64,000 nucleotides of DNA from an uncultured Clostridia bacterium. GTDB taxonomy: Bacteria; Bacillota; Clostridia; Christensenellales; Borkfalkiaceae. Within the stretch, counting starts at the first letter, position 1. Every line of letters begins with the position of its first letter. Below, in pieces: positions 7,235-15,945 of this stretch. The position numbers and the translations under genes are program-made. The notes beneath the pieces are model-generated. The model saw nothing but the letters and a program-made list of their open reading frames with translations. It was not told where the DNA came from and ran no database searches. The DNA lies in NCBI GenBank assembly GCA_944367565.1, contig CALVWR010000006.1:1-64000 (forward strand). Reading direction: 5' to 3'.

Positions 7235-7534
7235 ATGGATAAGAAGGAATTGGAAAAAAGGATCGATGAGTTATACGAATTACTGATGAAGCCCGAAACG
7301 AAGGAAGATTGGAAAAAACTGCTTGCGGATTTATGCACGTATACGGAGATCGAGCAGATGGCGCGTCGCGCCTATGCGGCGAAGTTATTTTTGGAGGGGA
7401 ACACCTACAACAGTATCATCGCGGAGACGGAATTGAGCAGTGCAACGTTGAGCAGGGTATCGCGGTGTTTGAATCACGGCAGCGGCGGGTATGCGGAATT
7501 TATCGGCAAAGACGGAAGAAAGGAGAGGAAATAG
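7235..7534 (+). CDS. hisR: TrpR-family (YerC/YecD) regulator, probably histidine repressor HisR
   Basis: A 99-residue protein of the TrpR/YerC family, helical with a helix-turn-helix in the C-terminal half (GNTYNSIIAETELSSATLSR). YerC homologues that head histidine operons in Firmicutes have been proposed as histidine-responsive repressors by comparative genomics, which fits this position five bases before hisZ. An in-frame ATG at 7199 would give 111 residues, but it overlaps the promoter -10 and has no ribosome site. The ATG at 7235 gives MDKKELEKR and aligns with the usual family start, so I chose it. A palindrome in the promoter is its likely operator. Confidence 0.8.
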   Translation: MDKKELEKRIDELYELLMKPETKEDWKKLLADLCTYTEIEQMARRAYAAKLFLEGNTYNSIIAETELSSATLSRVSRCLNHGSGGYAEFIGKDGRKERK

Positions 7535-7539
7535 AGGAC

Positions 7540-8616
7540 ATGGACTGGAAAGGACTGAGAAAAGAGGAGCGGATTGCGGCGGAGATCGCGATGTATTTTA
7601 AAAATCGCGGATATGAAGAATACCGCATGGGAGCGTTTGAAGAATACAGCGTATACATGGAGAACAGGGATTTTCTTCTGAGCGAGAGCATGGCGGTATT
7701 TGCCGGGCAGGACGGGAAGCTGTACGCATTGCGGCCGGACGTGACGCTGAGTGTGGTAAAGAACGCGAGGACGGAAGGCGGAACGAAAAAATTTTTCTAC
7801 CGTGAAATGGTGTGCCGATTGGAGAAAGGGAGCAAATCGTATCGGGAATCGGCGCAGATCGGGGCGGAAATCTTGGGAGAGATCGACAGGTGTGCGGAAG
7901 CGGAGATCATTCAGCTGATCATGAAAACGTTAAGTACGGTCAACGAAAAATACTTGCTTGACATATCGCACATGGGGTATGTGAACGGACTGATCGGCGC
8001 GATGGGTGCGGAAGGGGAAGAAAAAGAAGAGCTGATGCGCTATCTGAAGGAGAAAAACACGCATGATTTTGAGAAATTTGCGGAGAGGAAGGGGATAGCG
8101 AAGGAGAAAGCGAGGATTTTCAAGGAAGCGGCGGCGATCGGCGGCGGCGCGGAAGAAGCGTTGAAGAAGGCGATGGAGCTGGCGCAGAACGAAGAGATGC
8201 GGACGGCGGCGGAAGAGCTTACGGCGCTGACGGAGATCATGAAGTCGTTGGGGTTGGCGGAAAAGATAAACATCAATTTTTCGATAGCGAACAACGCGGA
8301 TTATTATAACGGAATCATATACAACGGATATGTGGACGGGATACCGAAAGCGGTGCTCGGGGGCGGTCGATATGACAAGCTGGCGGAAAAATTCGGGAAG
8401 AGGGCGCAGGCGATCGGGTTTGCGTTATATTTCGGGGAACTGACGTCGTATTTCGGAAGGGAAGAGGAGCAGACGGACGTATTGTTGCTGTACCGTGACG
8501 GCGGGGAAGCGGCGGCGTTGAAGAGAGCGGAGCAGTTGAATGCGGAAGGCAAGAGCGTGAAGCTGGCGCGCCGGGCGGAAGGAGAAAGCTGCAAAGAGAC
8601 GGAGGTAGTGGAATGA
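7540..8616 (+). CDS. hisZ: ATP phosphoribosyltransferase regulatory subunit
   Basis: A 358-residue relative of class II histidyl-tRNA synthetase that no longer charges tRNA. It pairs with short HisG and gives it activity and histidine feedback. Synthetase-like elements remain: LRPDVTLSVV (motif 2 region), FYREMVCRLEKG and GGGRYDKL near residue 276. It is clearly shorter than a true HisS, lacks the C-terminal anticodon-binding domain, and is followed directly by short-form HisG, which settles the call. AGGAGAGG precedes the ATG; a longer upstream reading frame runs back through hisR and is not real. The stop overlaps the hisG start by four bases. Confidence 0.92.
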   Translation: MDWKGLRKEERIAAEIAMYFKNRGYEEYRMGAFEEYSVYMENRDFLLSESMAVFAGQDGKLYALRPDVTLSVVKNARTEGGTKKFFYREMVCRLEKGSKSYRESAQIGAEILGEIDRCAEAEIIQLIMKTLSTVNEKYLLDISHMGYVNGLIGAMGAEGEEKEELMRYLKEKNTHDFEKFAERKGIAKEKARIFKEAAAIGGGAEEALKKAMELAQNEEMRTAAEELTALTEIMKSLGLAEKININFSIANNADYYNGIIYNGYVDGIPKAVLGGGRYDKLAEKFGKRAQAIGFALYFGELTSYFGREEEQTDVLLLYRDGGEAAALKRAEQLNAEGKSVKLARRAEGESCKETEVVE

Positions 8617-9233
8617 TCAACGTGGCGTTGCCGAAGGGAAGGCTCGGGGAAAAAGTATACGGAATGTTATCGCAGGCGGGATACGCCTGTAAGGAATTCA
8701 CTCCGGAGAACAGGAAGCTGATATTCACCGATGAAGAGAACGGGGTCAGTTATTTTTGGGTAAAGCCGGCGGACACGGCGAAGTATGTGGAGCTTGGAGC
8801 CGCGGACGTGGGTTTTTCGGGGAAAGACATTCTGGAGGAGGACGAACCGGACGTGTACGAACTGCTCGATCTGGGGATCGGGAAATGCAGGATGTGCGTT
8901 GCGGCGAAATCGGGGTACAAAGAGGACGCGTACCGATCGGTGAAGGTGGCGACGAAGTTTGTGAACGTGGCGAGAAAATATTATGCAAAGACGGGACGGG
9001 ACGCGGAGATCATCAAGCTGAACGGATCGATCGAGCTTGCGCCGATTCTGGGGTTATCGGACGTCATCGTGGACATTGTGGAAACGGGGACGACGCTGAG
9101 GGAAAACGATCTGAAAGTGACGGAGACGATCTTTGAAATCAGCACGAGACTGATTGTGAATAAGGCGTCGTATAAATTCAAGTACGACGAGATCGCAAAA
9201 ATGGTAAAAAAGCTGAAGGAGACGATGAAATGA
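8613..9233 (+). CDS. hisG: ATP phosphoribosyltransferase, short form
   Basis: The 206-residue catalytic subunit for the first step: ATP plus PRPP to phosphoribosyl-ATP. Motifs are ALPKGRLGE at the start and the PRPP-binding loop DIVETGTTLREN near residue 150. It lacks the C-terminal regulatory domain of long HisG, so it needs HisZ, encoded just upstream. ATG at 8613 overlaps the hisZ stop, and its own stop overlaps the hisD start, giving coupled translation. Confidence 0.96.
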   Translation: MINVALPKGRLGEKVYGMLSQAGYACKEFTPENRKLIFTDEENGVSYFWVKPADTAKYVELGAADVGFSGKDILEEDEPDVYELLDLGIGKCRMCVAAKSGYKEDAYRSVKVATKFVNVARKYYAKTGRDAEIIKLNGSIELAPILGLSDVIVDIVETGTTLRENDLKVTETIFEISTRLIVNKASYKFKYDEIAKMVKKLKETMK

Positions 9234-10504
9234 TACGGCCGGAGAGATACAGCAAAACCTTGAAAGGCGAAATTTTAAGCAGGCGGCGGGAAGAAAAATC
9301 GTCGGTGCAGGAAACGGTGAAAGAGATCATCGAACAGGTCAGGGAGCGGGGCGACGAAGCGTTATACAGGTATACGCGGGAATTCGACAAAGCGGACATC
9401 GGCGATCTGAAAGTCGGAGCGGAAGAGATCGGCGAAGCGCTTGCGGCGACGGAAAAAGAATACGTTTCGATTTTGAAAGAGGCGGCAAAGAACATCGCCG
9501 CATTTCACGAAAAGCAGAAAACGGAAGGTTTCGAGACGGATTTCGGGGGAAAGGTGCTCGGGCAGAAGGTCACGCCGCTCGGGAGCGTGGGGATTTACGT
9601 TCCCGGAGGTACGGCGGCGTATCCGTCGACGGTGCTGATGAACGCGGTGCCGGCGAAAGTGGCGGGAGTCAAAAAGATCGTAATGGTCACGCCGCCGGGG
9701 AAAGACGGCAAGATCAGGGCGGAGGTGCTGGCTGCCGCGGCGATTGCCGGGGTGGACGAGATCTATAAAGTAGGGGGAGCGCAGGCGATTGCGGCGTTGG
9801 CGTACGGAACGGAAAGCGTTCCGGCGGTGGATAAGATCACGGGGCCGGGGAACAGGTATGTTGCGGAAGCGAAGCGGCAGGTATACGGCGTATGCGGGAT
9901 CGACATGATCGCGGGACCGAGCGAAATTCTCATTATCGCGGACGACGGAGCGGATGCGGAGCTGGTGGCGGCGGATATGCTGTCGCAGGCGGAGCATGAT
10001 AGGCAGGCGGCGGCGGTTCTGGTGACGGACAGCGCGCGGCTTGCGGGAGAAGTCGACGCGGCGCTGGAAAGACGGGTCGGCGCATTGTCGAGAGCGGAAA
10101 TCGCAAAAGATTCGCTGAAGAATAACGGAAGGATCATCGTGGCGGCGGATCTCGACGAGGCGGCGGAAATTTCCGACGCTTTGGCGCCGGAGCATCTGGA
10201 GCTGTGCGTAAAGGAGCCGTGGAAGTTGTTCGGGAAGATTCAGAACGCGGGTTCGGTCTTTCTGGGGTACGACACGCCGGAGGCGGCGGGGGATTATTTT
10301 GCGGGTACGAACCACACTTTGCCTACGGGCGGCAGCGCGCGGTATGCGTCGGCGCTGGGGGTAGGAGATTTTGTTAAGACGGTGCAGTATATCTATTACG
10401 AAAAGAGCGCGCTGGAAAGAGAAGGCGAACAGATCGTGAAGTTTGCGCAATCCGAAGGTCTCGGCGCGCATGCGGAAAGCGTGGAAGCGAGGTTGAGAAA
10501 ATGA
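9230..10504 (+). CDS. hisD: Histidinol dehydrogenase
   Basis: A 424-residue zinc enzyme that oxidises histidinol to histidine through histidinal with two NAD+. Recognisable family blocks are VPGGTAAYPSTVLMNAVPA, GPGNRYVAEAKR, DMIAGPSEILI, SQAEHD and APEHLELCV, which include the zinc ligands and catalytic Glu-His pair. Length is normal. It overlaps hisG and hisC by four bases each. Confidence 0.97.
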   Translation: MIRPERYSKTLKGEILSRRREEKSSVQETVKEIIEQVRERGDEALYRYTREFDKADIGDLKVGAEEIGEALAATEKEYVSILKEAAKNIAAFHEKQKTEGFETDFGGKVLGQKVTPLGSVGIYVPGGTAAYPSTVLMNAVPAKVAGVKKIVMVTPPGKDGKIRAEVLAAAAIAGVDEIYKVGGAQAIAALAYGTESVPAVDKITGPGNRYVAEAKRQVYGVCGIDMIAGPSEILIIADDGADAELVAADMLSQAEHDRQAAAVLVTDSARLAGEVDAALERRVGALSRAEIAKDSLKNNGRIIVAADLDEAAEISDALAPEHLELCVKEPWKLFGKIQNAGSVFLGYDTPEAAGDYFAGTNHTLPTGGSARYASALGVGDFVKTVQYIYYEKSALEREGEQIVKFAQSEGLGAHAESVEARLRK

Positions 10505-11565
10505 GCGGATATTTGGCGGAAAATCTGAAAAGAATCAGGCCGTACGTTCCGGGGGAACAGCCGCGGGACGGGGGATACATCAAGCTGAACACGAATGAAA
10601 ATCCGTATTTTCCCAGCCGCTATGCGGTATCGAAGATTACGGACAGGGTCCTTGACGAAACCAGACTGTATTCCGACCCGACGAGTACGGAATTACGGGA
10701 AGCGATCGCGGCGCGGTATAAGATCGGGCGGGAAAACGTCGCGGTGGGGAACGGCTCGGACGAGATTCTGGCGTTTGCGTTTCGGGCGTTTTCGGAAAAG
10801 GGCGTATGTTTTCCCGACATCACGTACGGATTTTACAAAGTGTTTGCGGCGCTGTTCGGAGCGGAAGCGGAAGAGATCCCGTTGAACGGGGATTTCACGG
10901 TCGACAAGAAAAAGTATTTCGGGCGGGGGAAGCTCGTGGTGCTGGCGAATCCCAATGCGCAGACGGGAATTTATTTACCGTTGCCGGAAGTGGAAGAGAT
11001 CGTAAAGAACAATCGCGGAAACGTGGTGCTGATCGACGAAGCGTATACGGATTTCGGCGGCGAAAGCGCGGCGGGACTGATCGGCAGGTACGAAAATCTC
11101 ATGGTGGTGCAGACGTTTTCCAAATCGCGTTCCCTCGCGGGGGCGAGGATCGGATTTGCGATGGCGGATCCAAAGCTGATTGCCGATCTTGAGCTGGTGA
11201 AGAATTCGTTTAACCCGTATAACGTGAACAGACTGAGCGCGATTCTGGCGAAGGCTGCGATAGAGGACGAATCGTATTTTGCCGACAGCGTGGAAAAGAT
11301 CAAAAGAACGAGGGACGAGAGCGCGGCGGCATTAAAGGAAACGGGGTTTGAAGTTTTGCCGTCGTCGGCGAATTTTCTGATGATCCGTCATCCCGACGTC
11401 GGGGGCAGAGAGTTGTATGAAAAGCTGAAAGAACGCGGCGTACTCGTGCGGCATTTCGGGGACGAGCGCATCAGAGAATATATCCGCGTAAGCATCGGAA
11501 CGCCGGAGAATATGCGGATATTTACGGAGAAAGTAAAGGAGATTGTCGATGGAAAGAAAGGGTGA
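10501..11565 (+). CDS. hisC: Histidinol-phosphate aminotransferase
   Basis: A 354-residue PLP enzyme of fold type I that converts imidazole acetol phosphate and glutamate into histidinol phosphate. Visible are LNTNENPYFPS near the N terminus, the Asp/Tyr cofactor block VLIDEAYTDFGG and the Schiff-base lysine in QTFSKSRSLAGARIG at about residue 205. The C-terminal Arg region is present. Start and stop overlap hisD and hisB, the latter by 17 bases. Confidence 0.95.
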   Translation: MSGYLAENLKRIRPYVPGEQPRDGGYIKLNTNENPYFPSRYAVSKITDRVLDETRLYSDPTSTELREAIAARYKIGRENVAVGNGSDEILAFAFRAFSEKGVCFPDITYGFYKVFAALFGAEAEEIPLNGDFTVDKKKYFGRGKLVVLANPNAQTGIYLPLPEVEEIVKNNRGNVVLIDEAYTDFGGESAAGLIGRYENLMVVQTFSKSRSLAGARIGFAMADPKLIADLELVKNSFNPYNVNRLSAILAKAAIEDESYFADSVEKIKRTRDESAAALKETGFEVLPSSANFLMIRHPDVGGRELYEKLKERGVLVRHFGDERIREYIRVSIGTPENMRIFTEKVKEIVDGKKG

Positions 11566-12163
11566 GATCAGGAGAAAGACGAAGGAAACGGAGATTGAAC
11601 TGACGCTCGATTTATCGGGAGGAGAACGGGCGATCGAAACGGACAGCGGATTTTTCAATCATATGCTCGAACTGTTCGCGGTGCACAGCGGATTCGGATT
11701 GAAGGTACGGTGCAAGGGGGACAGCGAAGTGGACTTTCACCATACGGTGGAAGACGTGGGGATCGCGCTGGGACAGGCGTTTTCGGCGGCGATCGGGGAC
11801 AAGCGCGGGATCAATCGGTATGCCGACATCCTGTTGCCGATGGACGAGACGCTGATTCTGTGCGCGACAGACGTCAGCGGCAGAGCGTATCTGAATTTCG
11901 ACGTAGATCTGCCGGCGGCGAAGGTATATGACGGGACGGACGAAGTGAAAGCGAAGGCGGTCGGGATGTTTGACAGCGAACTTGCGGAGGAATTTTTTGC
12001 TGCGTTCGTGCGGGAAGCGAAGATCACGCTGCACATCAGAAAGATGTACGGAAAGAATACGCATCACATCATCGAGGGGATTTTCAAGGCGTTTGCGCGG
12101 GTCATGAAGGACGCGGTACGGATTGTCGGCGGCGAGATTCCGTCGAGCAAAGGAGCGTTATGA
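11549..12163 (+). CDS. hisB: Imidazoleglycerol-phosphate dehydratase
   Basis: A 204-residue manganese enzyme that removes water from imidazole glycerol phosphate. The repeated metal motifs are SGFFNHML, DFHHTVEDVG, and later KNTHHIIEG. There is no fused phosphatase domain, in line with a separate hisJ. I start at ATG 11549, which has AAGGAG eight bases upstream; a TTG two codons earlier is possible. The 5' end lies inside hisC. Confidence 0.95.
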   Translation: MERKGEIRRKTKETEIELTLDLSGGERAIETDSGFFNHMLELFAVHSGFGLKVRCKGDSEVDFHHTVEDVGIALGQAFSAAIGDKRGINRYADILLPMDETLILCATDVSGRAYLNFDVDLPAAKVYDGTDEVKAKAVGMFDSELAEEFFAAFVREAKITLHIRKMYGKNTHHIIEGIFKAFARVMKDAVRIVGGEIPSSKGAL

Positions 12164-12765
12164 TCGGCGTCGTGGATTACGGAGTGGGGAATTTGTTTTC
12201 CCTGGTAAGTTCGTTGCGTTTTCTGGGACTGCAAAGCTGCGTTACGTCGGAAAGGGAAGTTCTGGAAAAGTGCGACAGGCTGATCCTGCCGGGAGTGGGT
12301 GCATTTCCCGACGCGATGGCAAAGCTGAAAAATGCGGGACTGAAGGAATTTCTCGTCGCACAGGCAAAGGAAAAACCGATGCTCGGGATCTGCCTCGGGA
12401 TGCAGATGCTGTTCGAGAAAAGTTACGAATACGGCGAATGTCCGGGGTTGGGGCTTGTGGAAGGAGAAATCCGCCCCCTTGCCGACGACGTGCGCGGATT
12501 GAAGATTCCGCACATGGGATGGAACAGTCTGCATCTGATCGGGAACGACGCATTGTTCCGATTTAACCGCGAAGGCGAGTATGTATATTTTGTTCATTCC
12601 TTTTATGCAAAAGGTTGCGAAAAGTCTCTGACGGCGACGGCAGAGTACGGCGTGGAAGTGACGGCGGCGGTACACAGCGGAAAGGTGTACGGAACGCAGT
12701 TTCATCCGGAAAAGAGCGGCGACACGGGTTTGAAAATGTTAAAGGCGTTTTCGGAGGTAGTATGA
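12160..12765 (+). CDS. hisH: Imidazole glycerol phosphate synthase, glutaminase subunit
   Basis: A 201-residue class I glutamine amidotransferase. It frees ammonia from glutamine and passes it to HisF. The triad is visible as Cys in LGICLGMQML, and His and Glu in QFHPEKSG near residue 183-185. DYGVGNLFSL is the typical N terminus. Both ends overlap neighbours by four bases. HisF is encoded two genes later, after hisA. Confidence 0.96.
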   Translation: MIGVVDYGVGNLFSLVSSLRFLGLQSCVTSEREVLEKCDRLILPGVGAFPDAMAKLKNAGLKEFLVAQAKEKPMLGICLGMQMLFEKSYEYGECPGLGLVEGEIRPLADDVRGLKIPHMGWNSLHLIGNDALFRFNREGEYVYFVHSFYAKGCEKSLTATAEYGVEVTAAVHSGKVYGTQFHPEKSGDTGLKMLKAFSEVV

Positions 12766-13475
12766 AAATTTTTCCTGCAATAGACATGATCGGGGAAAAA
12801 GTGGTGCGTCTTAAGGAAGGCGACTACGGGAAAGTGACGCAGTATTCGGTCAGTCCGGAGGAAGCGGCGGCGAATTTTGCGCGGGCGGGAGCCACTTGCG
12901 TGCACATCGTCGATCTGGACGGAGCGAGAAGCGGCGTTGCGGAGAATGCGGAGCGCATCGGAGAAGTAGTCCGGGCGAACAGGCTGTTTGCGGAAGTCGG
13001 CGGCGGAATCCGCAGCGAAGAGAGCATCGAGCGGTATTTATCGCAAGGCGTGGGGAGATGTATTCTGGGAACGGTTGCGGTAAAGAATTTTGCGTTTGTG
13101 AAAGAGATGGCAAGGAAGTACCCGGAGCGCATCGCGGTAGGCGTGGACGCGAAGAACGGAAAAGTGGCGGTGAACGGATGGGAAGAGTTGACCGGACTCG
13201 ACGCGGTGGAATTCTGCAAAAGGGTGCGCGACGCAGGCGTATCGTACGCGGTGTGTACCGATATTTCGAAGGACGGCATGATGGCGGGAACGAATCTGGC
13301 GTTTTACGAAGCGTTGTCGAAGATCGAAGGATTGAACGTCACGGCGTCGGGCGGCGTGACGTATAAGGAAGAGATCGTAAAGCTGAAAGAGATGGGCATT
13401 TACGGTGCGATCATAGGGAAGGCGATGTACGAAGGAAAAATTTCGCTGAAAGAAGCGGTGGAGGCGGCGCGCTGA
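12762..13475 (+). CDS. hisA: ProFAR isomerase
   Basis: A 237-residue TIM barrel that isomerises ProFAR to PRFAR, the fourth step. Asp in PAIDMIGEKVVRL is the catalytic base, and the phosphate loops VDLDGAR, EVGGGIR and ASGGVTYKEE are present. The ATG at 12762 overlaps the hisH stop and follows a GGAGG. An in-frame upstream extension lies wholly within hisH and is not used. Confidence 0.95.
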   Translation: MKIFPAIDMIGEKVVRLKEGDYGKVTQYSVSPEEAAANFARAGATCVHIVDLDGARSGVAENAERIGEVVRANRLFAEVGGGIRSEESIERYLSQGVGRCILGTVAVKNFAFVKEMARKYPERIAVGVDAKNGKVAVNGWEELTGLDAVEFCKRVRDAGVSYAVCTDISKDGMMAGTNLAFYEALSKIEGLNVTASGGVTYKEEIVKLKEMGIYGAIIGKAMYEGKISLKEAVEAAR

Positions 13476-13476
13476 A

Positions 13477-14232
13477 ATGTTGGCAAAGAGGATCATCCCG
13501 TGTCTGGACGTAAAGGACGGACGGGTCGTGAAGGGAAAGAATTTTCAGGGATTGAAGGATGTGGACGATCCCGTCGCGCTTGCGGAATTTTACAACAGGA
13601 GCGGCGCGGACGAGTTGGTTTTTTACGACATCACGGCAAGCGCGGAAGGGCGGAAGTTGTTTACCGACGTCCTGAGGAAAGTGGCGGAGCGGATCTTTAT
13701 TCCGCTGACGGTCGGCGGAGGGATCAACACGCTGGAGGATTTCGACGCGGTGCTGAAGAGCGGGGCGGATAAAGTAAGCGTGAACAGCGGCGCGATCCGA
13801 AATCCGAAGCTGATCGGGGAAGCCGCGAAGAAGTACGGCGATCAGTGCGTGGTGCTGAGCATGGACGTGAAGCGTACGGACGGCAGATACGAAGTATACG
13901 CGCGGGGCGGACGGGATCGGACGGGGATCGACGCGAGACAATGGGCGAAGTACGGCGAAGCGAACGGCGCGGGAGAGATCGTGCTGAACAGCATCGATAC
14001 CGACGGCATGAAAGGCGGGTTTGATCTGGAGATGCTCAACGACGTGACGGGGAACATCGGGATTCCCGTCGTTGCGAGCGGCGGAGCCGGGAAGATCGGC
14101 GATTTTACGGAATTATTCCGCAAGACGAAAGCGGATGCGGGATTGGGCGCATCGGTCTTTCATTTCGGGGAAATCGCCATAAACGAACTGAAGAAAGAAT
14201 TAAAAGAAAAAGGAATCGAGGTGAGAATATGA
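13477..14232 (+). CDS. hisF: Imidazole glycerol phosphate synthase, cyclase subunit
   Basis: A 251-residue TIM barrel paralogous to HisA. It joins ammonia from HisH to PRFAR, giving imidazole glycerol phosphate and AICAR. Signatures are IIPCLDVKDGRVVKG at the N terminus, TVGGGINTLEDF, and the second catalytic Asp in NSIDTDGMKGG. A GGAGG lies within the hisA end. Only one base separates hisA and hisF. Confidence 0.97.
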   Translation: MLAKRIIPCLDVKDGRVVKGKNFQGLKDVDDPVALAEFYNRSGADELVFYDITASAEGRKLFTDVLRKVAERIFIPLTVGGGINTLEDFDAVLKSGADKVSVNSGAIRNPKLIGEAAKKYGDQCVVLSMDVKRTDGRYEVYARGGRDRTGIDARQWAKYGEANGAGEIVLNSIDTDGMKGGFDLEMLNDVTGNIGIPVVASGGAGKIGDFTELFRKTKADAGLGASVFHFGEIAINELKKELKEKGIEVRI

Positions 14233-14876
14233 CAGACATCAAGGAATTGAAATTCGGGGCGGACGGACTGATCCCGGCAATCGTGACGGATTATTACACG
14301 AAGGAAGTGCTGACGTTGGCATACATGAACGAAGAAAGCCTGAAAATCAGCATGGAAGAGGGCAGAACGTGTTTTTATTCACGGAGCAGAAAGACGCTTT
14401 GGCGGAAGGGAGAAACGTCGGGAAATACCCAGCAGATCGTCTCGATCAAAGCGGATTGCGATAAAGACGCGCTGATCGTGGAAGTGATCAAGAAGGGCCC
14501 GGCGTGTCATCTCGGCACGGAAAGCTGTTTTAACGACGAGGTATATCAGAGCGAGGAGGTAAAGAGTTTTTCCCTGCAGAAATTATACGAACTGATCAAG
14601 GGCAGAAAGACCGACAAGAAGGAAGGCTCGTACACGACGTATCTTTTCGATCAGGGAATCGACAAGATCCTGAAGAAAGTGGGGGAAGAAAGCACGGAAG
14701 TCATCATCGCGGGCAAGGGCGGCGACAAAGCGGAAACGATCTTTGAGATCGCCGACCTGACGTATCACGTTTTCGTCCTGATGGCGGAAATGGAGATCGG
14801 TCTGCAGGATGTTCTGGAAGAACTTGCGAAACGTCACGTTGTCGATAAGAAAGTCAAGCAGCAGAGAATGCAGTGA
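14229..14876 (+). CDS. hisI: Bifunctional phosphoribosyl-AMP cyclohydrolase / phosphoribosyl-ATP pyrophosphatase
   Basis: A 215-residue fusion for steps two and three. Residues 1-115 are the HisI cyclohydrolase with zinc ligands in IKADCDKDALIVEV and CHLGTESCF and the FYSRSRKTLWRKGETSG block. Residues about 120-215 are the HisE MazG-like pyrophosphatase, with the acidic metal site KKVGEESTEVIIAGKG. It overlaps hisF by four bases and ends the operon; a strong hairpin follows 16 bases later. Confidence 0.96.
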   Translation: MTDIKELKFGADGLIPAIVTDYYTKEVLTLAYMNEESLKISMEEGRTCFYSRSRKTLWRKGETSGNTQQIVSIKADCDKDALIVEVIKKGPACHLGTESCFNDEVYQSEEVKSFSLQKLYELIKGRKTDKKEGSYTTYLFDQGIDKILKKVGEESTEVIIAGKGGDKAETIFEIADLTYHVFVLMAEMEIGLQDVLEELAKRHVVDKKVKQQRMQ

Positions 14877-14892
14877 CTGAAGGGAAAATACA

Positions 14893-14934
14893 GCAAACGC
14901 GCCCGTACCCGGAGAGGGGTACGGGCGCGTTTGC
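14893..14934. repeat. Perfect 18-bp hairpin at the end of the his operon
   Basis: 14893-14910 pairs exactly with 14917-14934 around a six-base loop. It stands where the operon should end, yet GTATAT rather than a T-run follows. On the minus strand, which reads out of dnaI, the sequence after the stem is only weakly T-rich. Confidence 0.75.
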
Positions 14935-14948
14935 GTATATAAGGCCGA

Positions 14949-15037
14949 CGCGTGTGCATGACACGCGCAAATTAAAGACTTTAAGTCTATAAGACCTGCG
15001 CGGATTTAAGACCTCGGGTATGCAAGATCTGCGCGGA
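14949..15037. repeat. Short inverted and direct repeats between the convergent his and dnaI units
   Basis: A seven-base inverted repeat CGCGTGT/ACACGCG spans 14949-14967, AGACT/AGTCT spans 14976-14988, and a direct repeat AAGA-Y-CTGCGCGGATT occurs twice (near 14991 and 15023), the second reaching the dnaI stop. No gene fits here. They may serve the end of both transcripts. Confidence 0.5.
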
Positions 15038-15943
15038 TTAAAGGCGGATTCTTTTGTCGTTGCCGCCGAGCATGATCGCCGTGGAGAGCCGCTTATCGAA
15101 GATGCGGCTGAAAACGCGTTCGCCGTAATGGCGAAGCAGTTCGTCCGGGTTCAGATTTCCGGTGATGAAGGTGGGCAGCGCGTGCAGGTTGCGTTCGTTG
15201 AGAAGGGCGAGCAGATACGGCGTCGTGACGTTTTTGAAATTCTGTTCGGCGCCGAGGTCGTCGATGACGAGGAGATCGGCGTGGAGGAGCGCGTTCATGG
15301 AAACGGAGCGCGCGTCGTTAAAGAGATCGTGATATTTTAAAAACACGTTGTTCATTTCAAAGGAAGTGAGGAACACGACGCAGTATCCGCGCCGTGCGAT
15401 CCTCGCCGCCGTATCGCCGGCGAGAAGGGTTTTTCCCGTTCCCGTTCCGCCGCAAAGATAAATGTTTTTCTTGTTTACCGAGGGAAATTTTTCCGCATAT
15501 CGCCGTAATTTTTCGTGTACTTCGAAAAGTCCCAGCTGTTTTGCCAGCGGTTCGTCCACGAGGGGAAGGGTTTTCGCGTCGGTGCCGACGGAGCCGTTCA
15601 GGGACTGAGAAACCGTATAGAAGCAGGAACATAATTTCGTGCCGACGAATCCCGTATCGTTGCATTTTTCGCAGGCATATACGGGGGAAAGATCGCGTTC
15701 GGTAAGACCCATGCTTGCCAGAATGGTCCTGTTTTCCTCGCGTCTTCGGGTTTTTTCCCGTTCAAGCGCTTTTTCTTTTTCGCGATCGCCCTCCAGTTCC
15801 GCAAAGGCGAGATCCCGCTCCAGTTCCGCAAGGCGGTTGTCGTTTTCTCTGAATTGTCTGTTTTCCCGCGCCCTGGCGGTATTTCGCGCGGCTTTTTCCT
15901 GTGCCGCGGCGCGTAGGGACGCATAATAAGTTTTAATATCCAT
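15038..15943 (-). CDS. dnaI: Helicase loader DnaI / DnaC-like AAA+ ATPase
   Basis: A 301-residue protein of the DnaC/DnaI group, which opens the replicative helicase ring and places it on DNA at origin or restart sites. Residues about 1-90 are a highly charged helix, then a Cys cluster (CEKCNDTGFVG...CSC) that can bind zinc as in Bacillus DnaI. The AAA+ core has Walker A GGTGTGKT near residue 165, Walker B LLVIDDLGAE and the sensor region ITGNLNPDEL. It follows a DnaB/DnaD-type gene two bases away, as in Bacillus dnaB-dnaI. Transposon IstB is an alternative, but no istA is present. Confidence 0.9.
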   Translation of the reverse strand: MDIKTYYASLRAAAQEKAARNTARARENRQFRENDNRLAELERDLAFAELEGDREKEKALEREKTRRREENRTILASMGLTERDLSPVYACEKCNDTGFVGTKLCSCFYTVSQSLNGSVGTDAKTLPLVDEPLAKQLGLFEVHEKLRRYAEKFPSVNKKNIYLCGGTGTGKTLLAGDTAARIARRGYCVVFLTSFEMNNVFLKYHDLFNDARSVSMNALLHADLLVIDDLGAEQNFKNVTTPYLLALLNERNLHALPTFITGNLNPDELLRHYGERVFSRIFDKRLSTAIMLGGNDKRIRL

Positions 15944-15945
15944 GA

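Noticed and set aside
6871-7338. A minus-strand frame of about 155 residues before hisR
   Set aside because: It spans the his promoter and the hisJ terminator, is low-complexity and basic, and has no ribosome site.
14893-14934. Calling this a classical Rho-independent terminator
   Set aside because: The stem is perfect but no T-run follows; kept as a hairpin.
15038-15943. IstB transposition helper as an identity for dnaI
   Set aside because: No istA or IS21 end nearby, and the gene follows a DnaD-domain gene as in the Bacillus primosome operon.
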